From Anaeromassilibacillus sp. An250 (GTDB lineage Bacteria > Bacillota > Clostridia > Oscillospirales > Acutalibacteraceae), in contig NZ_NFJK01000012.1 of the NCBI RefSeq assembly GCF_002159845.1, positions 1 to 64,000 of the forward strand: a stretch of DNA of 64,000 nt, written 5' to 3'. Below the pieces are notes generated by a model. That model did not search any database and was not told where the DNA came from. It was given only the letters and a program-made list of their open reading frames with translations. This document shows positions 1-8,105 of this stretch, piece by piece. The translations under genes and the position numbers were made by a program. The number at the start of each line of letters is the position of its first letter. The first letter of the stretch is position 1.

Positions 1-525
1 GTGCGCGACGCGAAGGCGCACGGATTGGCGCTTCTGACCGAGGAACGCCGCCAGAGCGGTGTGTTCGGCATCCTGTCAATCGAGGACAACACCGTTATTG
101 CGGCGCAGAGGAGTTTTGCAAAGCACGGCGTCTTGCAGGAAGGCAAGCGCTTTAAGGCGGCAAAGGAATCCAACGAGAGCATGCACACCAAGACGCCGAG
201 CATGAAGGAATTGATGCAGAACCTGTCCGGTGGTAACCAGCAGAAGGTTCTGATTGCGCGGTGGCTCTTGACGCATCCGGACATCCTGATCCTGGATGAA
301 CCGACGCGCGGCATCGACGTCGGTGCGAAATACGAGATCTATACGATCATGCACGACTTGATTAAAGAAGGCAAGTCGATCATCATGATCTCCTCGGAGA
401 TGCCGGAATTGCTGGGCATGGCGGACCGCGTGATGGTCATGTGCGAAGGCCGCGTGACGGGCTTCCTGGACCGCGAGGAGGCGGACTCCGTTTCGGTTAT
501 GCGCCTGGCTACGAAATTTATGTAA
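1..525 (+). CDS. mglA: Sugar ABC transporter ATP-binding protein, 3' part (MglA-like)
   Basis: This is the C-terminal 174 residues of a double-domain sugar ABC ATPase; the reading frame runs off the left edge of the window, so the GTG at base 1 is not a start. The visible part is the end of the second nucleotide-binding domain, with the signature LSGGNQQKVLIARWL (about residues 75-89), Walker B ILILDEPTRGIDVG and the switch-region serines. These are typical of the MglA/XylG/RbsA family, which powers import of monosaccharides through a periplasmic-type binding protein and a permease. The permease gene follows after 17 bases, so the two are one operon; the binding-protein gene is presumably upstream, outside the window. 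The galactose assignment rests mainly on the permease. Confidence 0.9.
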   Translation: MRDAKAHGLALLTEERRQSGVFGILSIEDNTVIAAQRSFAKHGVLQEGKRFKAAKESNESMHTKTPSMKELMQNLSGGNQQKVLIARWLLTHPDILILDEPTRGIDVGAKYEIYTIMHDLIKEGKSIIMISSEMPELLGMADRVMVMCEGRVTGFLDREEADSVSVMRLATKFM

Positions 526-542
526 GGAGTGGAACATCAATT

Positions 543-1754
543 ATGCAAAACGCGAAGAGCATCCCGCGCAAGCAATATGCGACTATTTTTATTGGCGTCG
601 GTATTGTGCTGGCTATTCTCGGCGTCATCTTTTCGTTTGTCTTGGATGCGGAAAAAACATTTGATTTGCCCTGGTTTATTGTAGGCATCGGCATAGCTGC
701 CGTCATTTACGGTATTTTCCAAATTGTACGGGGGCATCGCCTCAACCCGGAAGTCTTCTTTTCGACAAGAACCGCAAAGAATTTCTTGACGAATAACGCC
801 ATTATGCTGGCATTGCTGGTACTGGTTATTGTCATCTGCTTCATTGAGCCCCGTTTCATGCAGATTCAGGTCATCCTGGATATCTTGACGCAGTCCTCCA
901 CAAGACTGATCATCGCACTGGGCATCTGCTTCGCCCTCCTGATCGCCGGTACGGACCTGTCCGCAGGCCGTATGGTCGGCTTGGCGGCAGTTGTTTCCAC
1001 CTCCATGTTGCAGACGGCTACCTATGCGAACCGGTTCTATCCGGATCTTCCGCAGCTGCCGGTATTCCTGCCGATTATTGCGGCAATCCTCGCCTGCATG
1101 CTGTTCGGCGCATTGAACGGATTCCTGGTTGCAAAGTATGACATGCATCCCTTTATTGCGACCTTGGCAACGCAGGTTATGATCTACGGCGCATGTTCCC
1201 TGTATTTCGATATGCCTCCGAACAGCTCCCAGCCGATCGGCGGTATCCGTCCGGACTTCTCCGCACTTGGCCAGACCAAGCTGTTTGGAAGAATTTCGAT
1301 TTTGGTCCCGATCGCTGTCTTCTTCACCATTGCCATTTGGTTTATCCTGAATAAGACCACCTTTGGCAAGGACGTTTACGCGATCGGCGGCAACCGTGAA
1401 GCGGCTGTCGTTTCCGGCGTCAACGTATTCAAGACCATCATGTTGATCTTCATCCTCGCTTCCTTCATGTACGGCGTCGGCGGCGTCCTGGAAGCAGCCA
1501 GAACCGCAGGTGCAACGAACAACTACGGCGACGGCTATGAAACAGACGCCATCGCAGCTTGCGTGGTTGGCGGCGTATCGTTGAACGGTGGTATCGGTAC
1601 CGTCGGCGGCATCGTCAGCGGCGTGTTGATCTTCACCGTTATCCAGTATGGCTTGCAGTTTATCGGCATCAGCCCGATGTGGCAGCAGATTATCAAAGGC
1701 ATCATTATTGCTGTCGCTGTGGCCATCGACCTTTCCAAGTACAAGCGCAAATAA
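543..1754 (+). CDS. mglC: Galactose/methylgalactoside-type ABC permease MglC
   Basis: 403-residue polytopic membrane protein of the BPD_transp_2 family (MglC/RbsC/XylH), forming the channel of a sugar ABC importer. The ATG at 543 is chosen because an AAGGAG site lies just upstream, overlapping the end of the ATPase gene; an in-frame extension to 441 would run inside the ATPase gene. Several hydrophobic helices are visible, and the family loop containing GGNREAAVVSGVNV plus the GYETDAIAACVVGG stretch are present (residues about 280-345). An N-terminal extension of about 75 residues with two membrane segments precedes the core, as in galactose-type MglC. A strong terminator follows. The likely substrate is galactose or a galactoside; this is family inference and not shown by the sequence. 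Confidence 0.9.
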   Translation: MQNAKSIPRKQYATIFIGVGIVLAILGVIFSFVLDAEKTFDLPWFIVGIGIAAVIYGIFQIVRGHRLNPEVFFSTRTAKNFLTNNAIMLALLVLVIVICFIEPRFMQIQVILDILTQSSTRLIIALGICFALLIAGTDLSAGRMVGLAAVVSTSMLQTATYANRFYPDLPQLPVFLPIIAAILACMLFGALNGFLVAKYDMHPFIATLATQVMIYGACSLYFDMPPNSSQPIGGIRPDFSALGQTKLFGRISILVPIAVFFTIAIWFILNKTTFGKDVYAIGGNREAAVVSGVNVFKTIMLIFILASFMYGVGGVLEAARTAGATNNYGDGYETDAIAACVVGGVSLNGGIGTVGGIVSGVLIFTVIQYGLQFIGISPMWQQIIKGIIIAVAVAIDLSKYKRK

Positions 1755-1780
1755 GCGATTGCATATACCCATTGCCAAAC

Positions 1781-1836
1781 GGAAATGCCCGGGGAGCCCC
1801 CTTCTGCAGAAGGGCCCCGGGCATTTCCCATTTTTC
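1781..1836 (+). terminator. Intrinsic terminator after mglC
   Basis: A GC-rich stem with arms aaatgcccgggg and ccccgggcattt surrounds a smaller inner hairpin (cccttctgcagaaggg) and is followed by a short T run. It ends the sugar-importer operon. Confidence 0.85.
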
Positions 1837-2113
1837 TATCCTTAATATGTTATAGAAAGGAAGGGCGTTCTCCAACATGGGTACGGCGCTCCCGAATGTT
1901 GCGCCGGACTTCCCACGGCAGCACGCCTTGCTGGGCATGCCCGCCGGCATACTTCCCCCTTCCTTTCCGATATACTGCTGTGGACCGTCCTTTCTCCGAT
2001 TTCCCTGTCCACTGCGCTTTCCAAACTTCCATAAGGAATTTTCATCCATCTGTGGGAATCCCTTTTCCATGTGCCTCCTTGCATCGCACTGGAAAAGAAA
2101 TCGTGTCAATTTC
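1837..2113. other. Intergenic, no gene recognised
   Basis: Between the mglC terminator and the terminator of the zinc operon no reading frame has a plausible start site or recognisable product. Short frames on both strands appear random. No RNA element was recognised. Confidence 0.6.
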
Positions 2114-2164
2114 CGTGCAAAAAGCCACATGCCGCTACCCCCTTAGAGGATAACGGCATGTGGC
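2114..2164 (-). terminator. Intrinsic terminator of the zinc importer operon
   Basis: Read on the minus strand, an 11-bp perfect stem (gccacatgccg / cggcatgtggc) is followed by TTTTT. It lies just past the stop of the permease gene. Confidence 0.85.
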
Positions 2165-2183
2165 ATCATGATTTCTACAGGAA

Positions 2184-3038
2184 TCAACCCACACGGCTCT
2201 TTCCGCCGGCATGCCCCAGTACATAGGTCACAAAGAAGATGGCTGCGGCGATCAAAACAATGGTTCCGCCCGCTGCGGTCCCCAGGTAGTACGACGCAAT
2301 CAAGCCGCTGACGCCGGAGAATAGGGAAATGCCAATCGCCCAGAAATGATAGGAGCGCATACTCCTCGCCAGGTTTCTCGCCGACGCCGCTGGTAGCACC
2401 AACAGGGAATTGATGATTAAAATCCCCACCCATTTGATCGTAATCGTGACGATCACCGCCACAATCACAACAAAGAGCTTTTCCATCAGGCGCGTGTGGA
2501 TGTTCTTGCTGGCCGCCAGGTCGGTATTGACGCTGGTCAGCAGGAAACGGTTGAAAAAGAGTATCCAAACGATCACTACGGCGGCCAGCACAATGGCCAA
2601 CAGGCCGATTTCGGACGGCTGCACGGTCAGGATATCGCCGATCAGGTAACTGGAATACTTGGCAAAGCCCCCGGTTGCGGAGAGCAATACCACGCCCAGC
2701 GCCAAGCCGGTGCTGGAGAATACGCCGATGATCGTATCTGCCGACGACGTCCCGGAGCTCATCACCGCCGATATGCACAAGGCAAACAGGAGCGCGAACC
2801 CCAGCATCGAAAGCAGATAATTGTCCACGCCGAGCAAAACGCCGATGGCGATTCCGGTGAGGGCCGAATGGCCGAGCGCATCGGAAAAAAAGCTCATCTT
2901 GTTGTTGACCACCATGGTCCCGACCAGGCCGAACAACGGGGTGATCAACAGCACGGCGAGAAACGCATTTTTCATGTAGGCGAATTCCGTCCATTCAAAC
3001 GGAAGCAGCGTATCAATCAAACTGTATAGAACACTCAT
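2184..3038 (-). CDS. znuB: Zinc/manganese ABC transporter permease (ZnuB-like)
   Basis: 284-residue membrane protein of the ABC-3 family, the permease of Zn/Mn importers. Eight or nine hydrophobic segments are visible, and the conserved region around DALGHSALTGIAIGVLLG (residues about 53-70) is typical. Its ATG overlaps the stop of the ATPase gene by the four-base ATGA arrangement, indicating translational coupling. It works with the ATPase and the binding protein encoded upstream in the same operon. Zinc is preferred over manganese because the binding protein has a histidine-rich loop and a Zur-like palindrome sits at the promoter; the permease alone does not distinguish the metals. Confidence 0.93.
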   Translation of the reverse strand: MSVLYSLIDTLLPFEWTEFAYMKNAFLAVLLITPLFGLVGTMVVNNKMSFFSDALGHSALTGIAIGVLLGVDNYLLSMLGFALLFALCISAVMSSGTSSADTIIGVFSSTGLALGVVLLSATGGFAKYSSYLIGDILTVQPSEIGLLAIVLAAVVIVWILFFNRFLLTSVNTDLAASKNIHTRLMEKLFVVIVAVIVTITIKWVGILIINSLLVLPAASARNLARSMRSYHFWAIGISLFSGVSGLIASYYLGTAAGGTIVLIAAAIFFVTYVLGHAGGKSRVG

Positions 3039-3775
3039 GCGCGCGCACCTCCCACAACATCCAAGCCAAAGGTTTCACGCACCTGTGGCGAAGCCATCAC
3101 CGTCTTGACGTCACCGCTGACCAGGATCGTGCGGTCGAGCAGCGCGGCGCGCGTGGCATAGCGCGCAACGTGGGAGAGATCGTGCGAAACCAAAATCACC
3201 GGCATGTGGTATTCGCTGCGTAAGGAGGTCACCAAGTCATAAAAGACCTCGATCCCCTTGCGGTCCACCGCGGAAACCGGCTCATCCAGCAAGAGCATAT
3301 CCGGCATGGGTTCCAGCGCAAAGGCCAGCAGCACCCGCTGCATCTCGCCGCCGGACAAGTTTCCCAACTGTTTTTGCAATAGGTTTTTTCCGCCCACCTT
3401 TTGCAGCATGGCGCCGGCACGCGCCAGCTTCTCCTTTTTATGTCCCAGCCAAATCGGGAACGACGAAAGATTGGCACAGAGCATATCCGCAACGGTCATC
3501 GGAGTCGAGCGGTCAAACACCATATTCTGCGGTACATAGCCGATGCGCGGCTTTTCCACGCGCTCTCCCTTTGGATTGGTGAAGGTGATGCTTCCGGTGT
3601 AGGGAATGCGCCCCAGCAGCGCTTTGAGCAGGGTCGTTTTTCCCGCGCCGTTGCGCCCGATGATCGCCATGATCTCACCGTGATGTACATCCAGGGTGAC
3701 GTCGTGAATAATCACACCATCGCGTTTGCGCACCGTCAACCCCCGGATTTGCGTACTACATTTACATTGTTCCAT
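3035..3775 (-). CDS. znuC: Zinc ABC transporter ATP-binding protein (ZnuC-like)
   Basis: 246-residue ABC ATPase with Walker A GRNGAGKT (about residues 40-47), Q-loop, signature LSGGEMQR, Walker B DMLLLDEP and the H-loop in ILVSHD. Length and motif order fit the metal-transport ABC ATPases (ZnuC/MntB/AdcC). The N-terminus carries Cys residues before the first strand (EQCKCSTQ), an ordinary variation. It is preceded by the substrate-binding lipoprotein gene with a 66-base gap and overlaps the permease gene by four bases, so the order znuA-znuC-znuB is one transcription unit. Confidence 0.93.
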   Translation of the reverse strand: MEQCKCSTQIRGLTVRKRDGVIIHDVTLDVHHGEIMAIIGRNGAGKTTLLKALLGRIPYTGSITFTNPKGERVEKPRIGYVPQNMVFDRSTPMTVADMLCANLSSFPIWLGHKKEKLARAGAMLQKVGGKNLLQKQLGNLSGGEMQRVLLAFALEPMPDMLLLDEPVSAVDRKGIEVFYDLVTSLRSEYHMPVILVSHDLSHVARYATRAALLDRTILVSGDVKTVMASPQVRETFGLDVVGGARA

Positions 3776-3866
3776 GTTCGAATCCCATCCATCAAGTATT
3801 ATTCTGTAGAATCTATACGATTTGTAAAAGAAAAAGGCATCTTAGGCGCCGCCCAATGCCTCTTTC
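3776..3866 (-). promoter_or_regulatory. Weak hairpin at the znuA-znuC junction
   Basis: On the minus strand the end of znuA can fold as ggcatt...gatgcc enclosing ggcggcgcc, followed by TTTTTCTTTT in the 66-base gap before znuC. It resembles a leaky terminator that would lower expression of the ATPase and permease relative to the binding protein. The stem is short, so this is tentative. Confidence 0.35.
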
Positions 3867-4816
3867 AAAACCTCCATATTTTGTTCCATCGCGCGCAAAT
3901 AGGCGTCCTTATCATTTTCGCCGGTCACGGCCGGGTCCAAAAGATAGACCGTGGCGCCGCTCTCCTGGGCAATGATCTGCGCAGCGTCCGTCGAATACTG
4001 CGGCTCTGCAAAAACCGCTTTCACATCCGTGCTCTCAATCAACCGGATGGTATCCGCGAGCTCCTTGGCGCTGGGCTGGCTGTCGGGCTCCCGGTTCACC
4101 ACCTTGACGATATGCAGGTCAAATTCCTCCGCAAAATAGGGGAACGCCTCGTGGAACGTGATGATGTCCCGGTTTGGAAGATCATCGAGGGCTTCGTGCA
4201 TCCGCCCCCGCAAGTCGCTCAGCTTTGCGAGATATTCCTGCGTATTCTCCTCCAAAGCCACCGCGTCCTCGGGGTCGGCTTCGATGAGTCCATCCGCAAT
4301 GTTGCGCACCTGCTTCATGCAATTGGAAATAGACACCCAGATATGGGGGTTCGCATCGCTGTGGTCATGCGCAACCTCTTCATCATGGCCGTGGGCATCT
4401 TCCCCACTCATCAACAGGGAAATCCCCTCGCTGGAATCAATCACACGCAGGTCCGGGAGCTGGTCGGTGACTTTTTCCATAAAGCTCTCCATACCAGCCC
4501 CATTGATGACAAAAACGTCCGCCTGTTCGATATTTTTCATATCCTTGGATTGCAGCTGGTAATCATGCAGACACCCCGTTTGCTGCCCGGCCATATTGTC
4601 CACCTGGATGCCATCAATCCCATCTATAATATTTAAGGTCATAATATACATTGGGTAAAACGATGTGACGATACGGAAGCGCGGGGGATCTTCCGGCTGG
4701 CGGGGCGTACAACCGGCAACCGCCGTTATAAGCAAGCATATACAGAAAAATGCGGCGATCACCCGCCGCATTGGATAAAAAACGCCGGGCCTCCCGGCGT
4801 GTTGTCTCTTTTTCAC
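3842..4816 (-). CDS. znuA: Zinc ABC transporter substrate-binding lipoprotein (ZnuA/AdcA-like)
   Basis: 324-residue cluster A-I metal-binding protein. The start is a GTG at 4816, five bases after a perfect AGGAGG. A signal peptide ends in a lipobox (AVAGC, Cys near residue 35), so the mature protein should be lipid-anchored outside the membrane. A histidine/acid-rich loop (HGHDEEVAHDH, about residues 140-150) is the zinc-acquisition feature of this family, and metal-ligand motifs NPHIW, FHEAFPYF and FAEPQYS are recognisable. It delivers metal to the ZnuB/ZnuC pair encoded downstream. Transcription is likely repressed by a Fur-family regulator acting at the palindrome just upstream of the ribosome-binding site. 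Confidence 0.95.
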   Translation of the reverse strand: MKKRQHAGRPGVFYPMRRVIAAFFCICLLITAVAGCTPRQPEDPPRFRIVTSFYPMYIMTLNIIDGIDGIQVDNMAGQQTGCLHDYQLQSKDMKNIEQADVFVINGAGMESFMEKVTDQLPDLRVIDSSEGISLLMSGEDAHGHDEEVAHDHSDANPHIWVSISNCMKQVRNIADGLIEADPEDAVALEENTQEYLAKLSDLRGRMHEALDDLPNRDIITFHEAFPYFAEEFDLHIVKVVNREPDSQPSAKELADTIRLIESTDVKAVFAEPQYSTDAAQIIAQESGATVYLLDPAVTGENDKDAYLRAMEQNMEVLKEALGGA

Positions 4817-4827
4817 GGGAACCTCCT

Positions 4828-4848
4828 AAATGCAAATCATTTGCATTT
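4828..4848 (-). promoter_or_regulatory. Perfect 10-1-10 palindrome, probable Zur operator
   Basis: A 21-bp perfect inverted repeat with arms aaatgcaaat and atttgcattt around one central base lies between the znuA promoter and its ribosome-binding site. The odd-length layout with one central base matches Fur/Zur-family boxes, and its position just after the -10 fits repression. No zur gene is in the window. Confidence 0.7.
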
Positions 4849-4851
4849 ACT

Positions 4852-4880
4852 ATCATACCCCGATGTTGTATATCTGTCAA
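4852..4880 (-). promoter_or_regulatory. znuA promoter
   Basis: Minus-strand TTGACA (4875-4880), a 17-base spacer, and TATGAT (4852-4857). It lies directly upstream of the palindrome. Confidence 0.75.
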
Positions 4881-4895
4881 GGGGAAATCGGTCGC

Positions 4896-5600
4896 TCAAA
4901 ACGGCTTCTTTCCATCGAGCCATCCCTGCTGCTTCCAATAGGTAGCGTCCGCCCCCGTCCCTTTCTTGCGCTTTTGCATCTGTTTCATTGCGAAAAACAG
5001 CAGCCTTGTGTGCATCGTCGGGCGCTTTTTTGCCCCCAAGGAGCGCCAAAAGGCATCCGTCACACAATCAAGCCGTTTTTCGATTTTCCGTTTGCGGGAA
5101 GCAGGAATGGCATCCCACCCCGGGGCAAAGATCGAAATGCCGCAGGAATAGATCCTGCGGACGCCCCAGTGCTTTAACGACCGTATGACCGACGCATTGG
5201 CATCCTTCGTACCGGCCCCCGCCGCCGTGGAAACCACCAGGGCGGACTTTTGGAACATCTCCGGGTAGGGGCGGTGTACCATATAAAAATAACCCGTGTG
5301 ATCCAAAAACGCTTTCATCTGGGCCGTCATATCCATCACATAGACGGGCGTTGCAAAAATCAGGCCGTCCGCGCCGCGCATCGCCTGAATGACCGGCTGG
5401 ACATGCGCCGCATGGGGGCATTTTTCCTCTGCACCGTTGATACAGGTATAGCAACCGCAGCAAAAATCGTGGGGCTCCTTCTGTAAAATGTACTCGACGA
5501 ATTCCACTTCTTCATGAAGACGCAGGCGTTCTTTTATCTGCTGTACCGCCGCATACGTATTCTTTTTTCGTGGGCTGCCATATAGGATACAAATTTTCAT
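4896..5600 (-). CDS. Flavodoxin-fold NAD(P)H:FMN reductase-like protein
   Basis: 234-residue protein of the NADPH-dependent FMN reductase / iron-sulfur flavoprotein superfamily. The ATG at 5600 is preferred over an upstream in-frame start because it gives the standard beginning MKICILYGSPRKKNTY, the FMN phosphate loop (SPRKKNT). A cysteine-rich segment CCGCYTCINGAEEKCP (about residues 48-63) is the usual signature of this subgroup, followed by the flavin-contact stretch IFATPVYVMDMTAQMKAFLD. A basic C-terminal extension of about 60 residues is longer than in minimal members. It lies 25 bases downstream of the patatin gene and is probably co-transcribed. The substrate is unknown. Confidence 0.85.
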   Translation of the reverse strand: MKICILYGSPRKKNTYAAVQQIKERLRLHEEVEFVEYILQKEPHDFCCGCYTCINGAEEKCPHAAHVQPVIQAMRGADGLIFATPVYVMDMTAQMKAFLDHTGYFYMVHRPYPEMFQKSALVVSTAAGAGTKDANASVIRSLKHWGVRRIYSCGISIFAPGWDAIPASRKRKIEKRLDCVTDAFWRSLGAKKRPTMHTRLLFFAMKQMQKRKKGTGADATYWKQQGWLDGKKPF

Positions 5601-5625
5601 GCTTCTCGCCCTCCGCTGTACATTT

Positions 5626-6480
5626 CTATCCCTGTGCAAGCAATGCGCGGACCTCCGGCAGCTTCTGTTCCGCATCCTTTCTCCCCATCTCATAAGCCTG
5701 TTTCAGGCGCTCCGGATTCTTCTCATAGCGCCCGACCGGGATGGGTTTGCTGGGGCGGATCAACACCGCTTTGCCCGCCTGCTCCTGTTGGGTGCAAAGA
5801 TCCAATTCGCTGTTGTATACCAATGGCCGCCGCTGCACAGCCTCAATAAAGCTGGGATATTTGCCATAGATTTTTCGAAGCGCTGTGCGGGGATACTCGG
5901 ACCGGGTGCCTTTCCGGTAGGAGGCGTCGCGCGTCAACACCACCACATTGCGGGTATTCCCATCGTTCAAAGAACGCCGCAGGGGGATCGATGTGGAATA
6001 GCTGCCATCCAACAGCTCATGGCCATGATAGCGTACAATTTTCGATACAAACGGCATCGCGCTGGAAGCGCGCACCGGCGTAAAGCCTTCGTCCAGGTCC
6101 TCTTTTCCAAAAAAAATGGCTTCTCCAGTATGCAAATCCGTGGTGCCAGCCATCAACTGGGTCGGGGATGCAAAAAAAGCCTGATAATCGAACGGTAGGA
6201 GCTTGTGCGACAACTCCCCGAAAATAAAATCAAAGCCAAACAGGTTTCCCGTCTTGCGCAGGCTGGACACGCTCATATACCGGTCATCCTGGATATAATC
6301 GTAAAAAATGCGGAAATTGCGCCCCACCTGTCCGGAGATATAGCTCAAAGCGTTGCACGCCCCTGCGGAAATTCCATAAACCACCGGAAAAACAATCTGG
6401 TTCTCATTAAACACATCCAACACGCCGCTGGTATAAGCCCCACGTGTTCCGCCCCCCTCCAAAACCAGGCCAACTGACAT
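5626..6480 (-). CDS. Patatin-like phospholipase
   Basis: 284-residue patatin-family serine lipase (RssA/YjjU type). The start at 6480 gives MSVGLVLEGGGTRGAYTSGV, which contains the oxyanion-hole glycine loop (GGGTRG). The nucleophile elbow is GISAG (Ser near residue 41) and the catalytic Asp is in LLDGSYS (about residue 160), so the Ser-Asp dyad is complete. No signal peptide or membrane segment is visible, so a cytoplasmic or membrane-peripheral acylhydrolase is expected. It is the first gene of a two-gene unit with the flavoprotein gene and has its own promoter. The lipid substrate cannot be inferred. Confidence 0.92.
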   Translation of the reverse strand: MSVGLVLEGGGTRGAYTSGVLDVFNENQIVFPVVYGISAGACNALSYISGQVGRNFRIFYDYIQDDRYMSVSSLRKTGNLFGFDFIFGELSHKLLPFDYQAFFASPTQLMAGTTDLHTGEAIFFGKEDLDEGFTPVRASSAMPFVSKIVRYHGHELLDGSYSTSIPLRRSLNDGNTRNVVVLTRDASYRKGTRSEYPRTALRKIYGKYPSFIEAVQRRPLVYNSELDLCTQQEQAGKAVLIRPSKPIPVGRYEKNPERLKQAYEMGRKDAEQKLPEVRALLAQG

Positions 6481-6592
6481 GATGCATTCCCCTTTCTCGA
6501 TTGGACGGCCTAAAACCGGCGATTTCCTATTCGCCGCTGAAATGCGCCGCCGTATTTTCATTTGGGTCCCATATTCCCTTTCTATTTTTCTC

Positions 6593-6621
6593 AGTATAGG
6601 GCAAATATCCCCCTTTTACAA
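6593..6621 (-). promoter_or_regulatory. Patatin gene promoter
   Basis: Minus-strand TTGTAA (6616-6621), 17-base spacer, TATACT (6593-6598), about 110 bases upstream of the patatin start. Confidence 0.6.
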
Positions 6622-6660
6622 GCGAATGGAATCGGGATTAAAAAAATTTTACAAAACCCC

Positions 6661-6689
6661 TTGATTTTTCCCACCGTCTCGGATATAAT
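6661..6689 (+). promoter_or_regulatory. tRNA-Val promoter
   Basis: TTGATT (6661-6666), 17-base spacer, TATAAT (6684-6689). The tRNA begins about 80 bases downstream of the expected start of transcription. Confidence 0.7.
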
Positions 6690-6778
6690 AATAAAGCACT
6701 TTAAAAACACCTCATCCTTTCTGCCCTTATTGGGAGGGCACGGCGCTCTCTGTCAGGGGACGAGCCGCCAAAGGAAAT

Positions 6779-6855
6779 GGACGTTTAGCTCAGTTGGCTA
6801 GAGCATTCGCTTGACGTGCGAAGGGTCACAGGTTCGAGTCCTGTAATGTCCACCA
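6779..6855 (+). tRNA. tRNA-Val (anticodon GAC)
   Basis: A complete cloverleaf can be drawn. The acceptor arm ggacgtt pairs with aatgtcc (one G-T wobble). The D loop contains agctcagttggctagagc. The anticodon stem is ttcgc/gcgaa with the 7-base loop ttgacgt, giving anticodon GAC. The T arm is cacag/ctgta-type around gttcgagtc, and CCA is encoded at the 3' end (6853-6855). Confidence 0.95.
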
Positions 6856-6858
6856 AAA

Positions 6859-6898
6859 AGCCCTCAGAACGATATCGTTCTGAGGGCTTTTCTTTTTT
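6859..6898 (+). terminator. Terminator of the tRNA gene
   Basis: Perfect stem agccctcagaacgat / atcgttctgagggct followed by a T-rich tail, starting a few bases after the tRNA CCA end. Confidence 0.9.
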
Positions 6899-6916
6899 GT
6901 TTTTCAGATGAAGCAA

Positions 6917-6957
6917 GAGACCCGCCTGGATGGGAACTCCCATTCCGGCGGGTTTCT
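6917..6957. terminator. Second hairpin, probable bidirectional terminator
   Basis: Stem acccgcc...ggcgggt with flanking tggga/tccca pairing, T-rich on the plus-strand 3' side. It sits between the tRNA and the minus-strand chimeric gene and could serve both. Confidence 0.6.
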
Positions 6958-6959
6958 TT

Positions 6960-7886
6960 TTAAGCCAGTTCGCGCGCACGTGCGTACAAAGCTGTTCTGT
7001 CTGCAAAAGCCGTTAGCAAGTGTTCCGGATGGGAAAGCTCCTGATAAGCCGCATAAGCACCGGCCCCCAACAAAGATGGGCTGGGATGAAGCTGATTGAC
7101 TTCCAGCGTAATTTTGCCCACAAGCAAGGAATGTGTGCGGCTCTCTACCTCTTTATAGATGGTATCCAGAAGGAGCCCCGGATGGATTTCCGCCAGCCGG
7201 CCCCCCATCACGATCTTCCCCGGATTTAACTGGTTGATTAAGCTGACAATGCCCATCGCCAGAAAACTGCATACCTGCCGGTAGGCTTCGCACGCAACAT
7301 GATCCCCCTTTTGGACCGCCTGGGCCAGGGCATTGGCCGTCAAATGCCCCCTATCGAGGCGGGATAGGGCCCCGTTTTGGAGTTGCTCCACAATCCGTCC
7401 CCGCAGAGCGCGCATGGAGGCATACATCAGCATTGCGTCCACGGAGGGTTCAAATTCGGAGACGACCATCGGGTTCTCCATGCTGAGGATGAAGATGATC
7501 GGCTTGTCGCCCATCAGTTCCACGGTCTCCTGGATCAGTTCCAGATTTTCCGGGGTGCCCGCATGGGTGTTGCCCTTTCTCGAACGGTTGGACTTATAAT
7601 CGCCCTTGGACTCGTCCGGGGTCTCGTTATACTGGACCAGCGTGCCGGCCGCGTGGTACCAATCGTACCCGATGCTGACTTCGCGCATGGCGTCCGCCGT
7701 ATATTCGCCATAGGTCAGGTTCTGCGGCCGGCCGTCGGTGTATTCCATCGCCATGCTGGGGGATTGCAGTTCGATGATGGCGAAATCCGCCTCGCTCGCC
7801 GCCTGCGCCTTTTCCTCGTCGCTCGGCATCTCCCCGGCCTCGACCGCTTGGACCAGCGAATCCGGGACATTGTAATACTTCAGCAT
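6960..7886 (-). pseudogene. Chimeric ORF: GH3 fragment fused in frame to a ROK-family fragment
   Basis: The 308-codon frame joins two unrelated pieces. Residues 1 to about 152 resemble the C-terminal domain of a GH3 glycosidase subgroup (segments YGEYTADAMREVSIGYDW, RKGNTHAGTPENLELI and ELMGDKPIIF... ending SEFEPSVDAML). From about residue 153 (near base 7428) it switches to the C-terminal half of a ROK-family regulator/kinase (SMRALRGRIVEQL, LAMGIVSLINQLNPGKIVMGG, LHPSPSLLGAGAYAAYQEL). Both halves lack their catalytic or DNA-binding parts: there is no GH3 barrel, no ROK helix-turn-helix and no ATP loop. The ATG lies exactly at the edge of another foreign fragment at 7886. This is most simply a rearrangement scar or an assembly join; a functional fusion is unlikely. 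Confidence 0.7.
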
Positions 7887-8040
7887 TGGAGCGCGTCTTG
7901 CGGTACTACGACCGCTACATCAAGAAGATTTGTACGCGAACTCTCTATGACAAAGATGGTTTGCCGCACATCGATATTGATGAGTACATGAAGCACCGCT
8001 TACAGGTAAAACTTACAGAAGCTATCGTAGGGAAGAAATA
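7886..8040 (+). pseudogene. 3' remnant of an integrative-element helix-turn-helix gene
   Basis: The plus-strand frame from about 7886 to the TAG at 8038-8040 encodes a peptide beginning LERVLRYYDRYIKKICTRTL and ending in KLTEAIVGKK. This pattern (HYxxYIxxLxxRTLYD, then a VDExxxxRLxxKLxxAI-type end) is the C-terminus of the small HTH_16-type proteins found in Tn916-like integrative elements of Clostridia. The N-terminal part is missing: the sequence upstream belongs to the oppositely oriented GH3 fragment. Neither integrase nor excisionase follows, so only a stub of the element is left. Confidence 0.55.
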
Positions 8041-8049
8041 GCAAAGCCA

Positions 8050-8105
8050 AAGGAAGCCGTCAAGGGTCAAGATGGACGCTCCGCGCCCTTGACGGCTTCC
8101 TCCGT
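8050..8105 (+). terminator. Terminator-like hairpin after the element remnant
   Basis: A 15-bp perfect stem ggaagccgtcaaggg / cccttgacggcttcc follows the remnant stop codon; the T tail is poor (tccgtctttg). Confidence 0.5.

Noticed and set aside
6785-7006. Minus-strand frame overlapping the tRNA
   Set aside because: It is the reverse complement of tRNA-Val plus its terminator, a well-known source of false genes.
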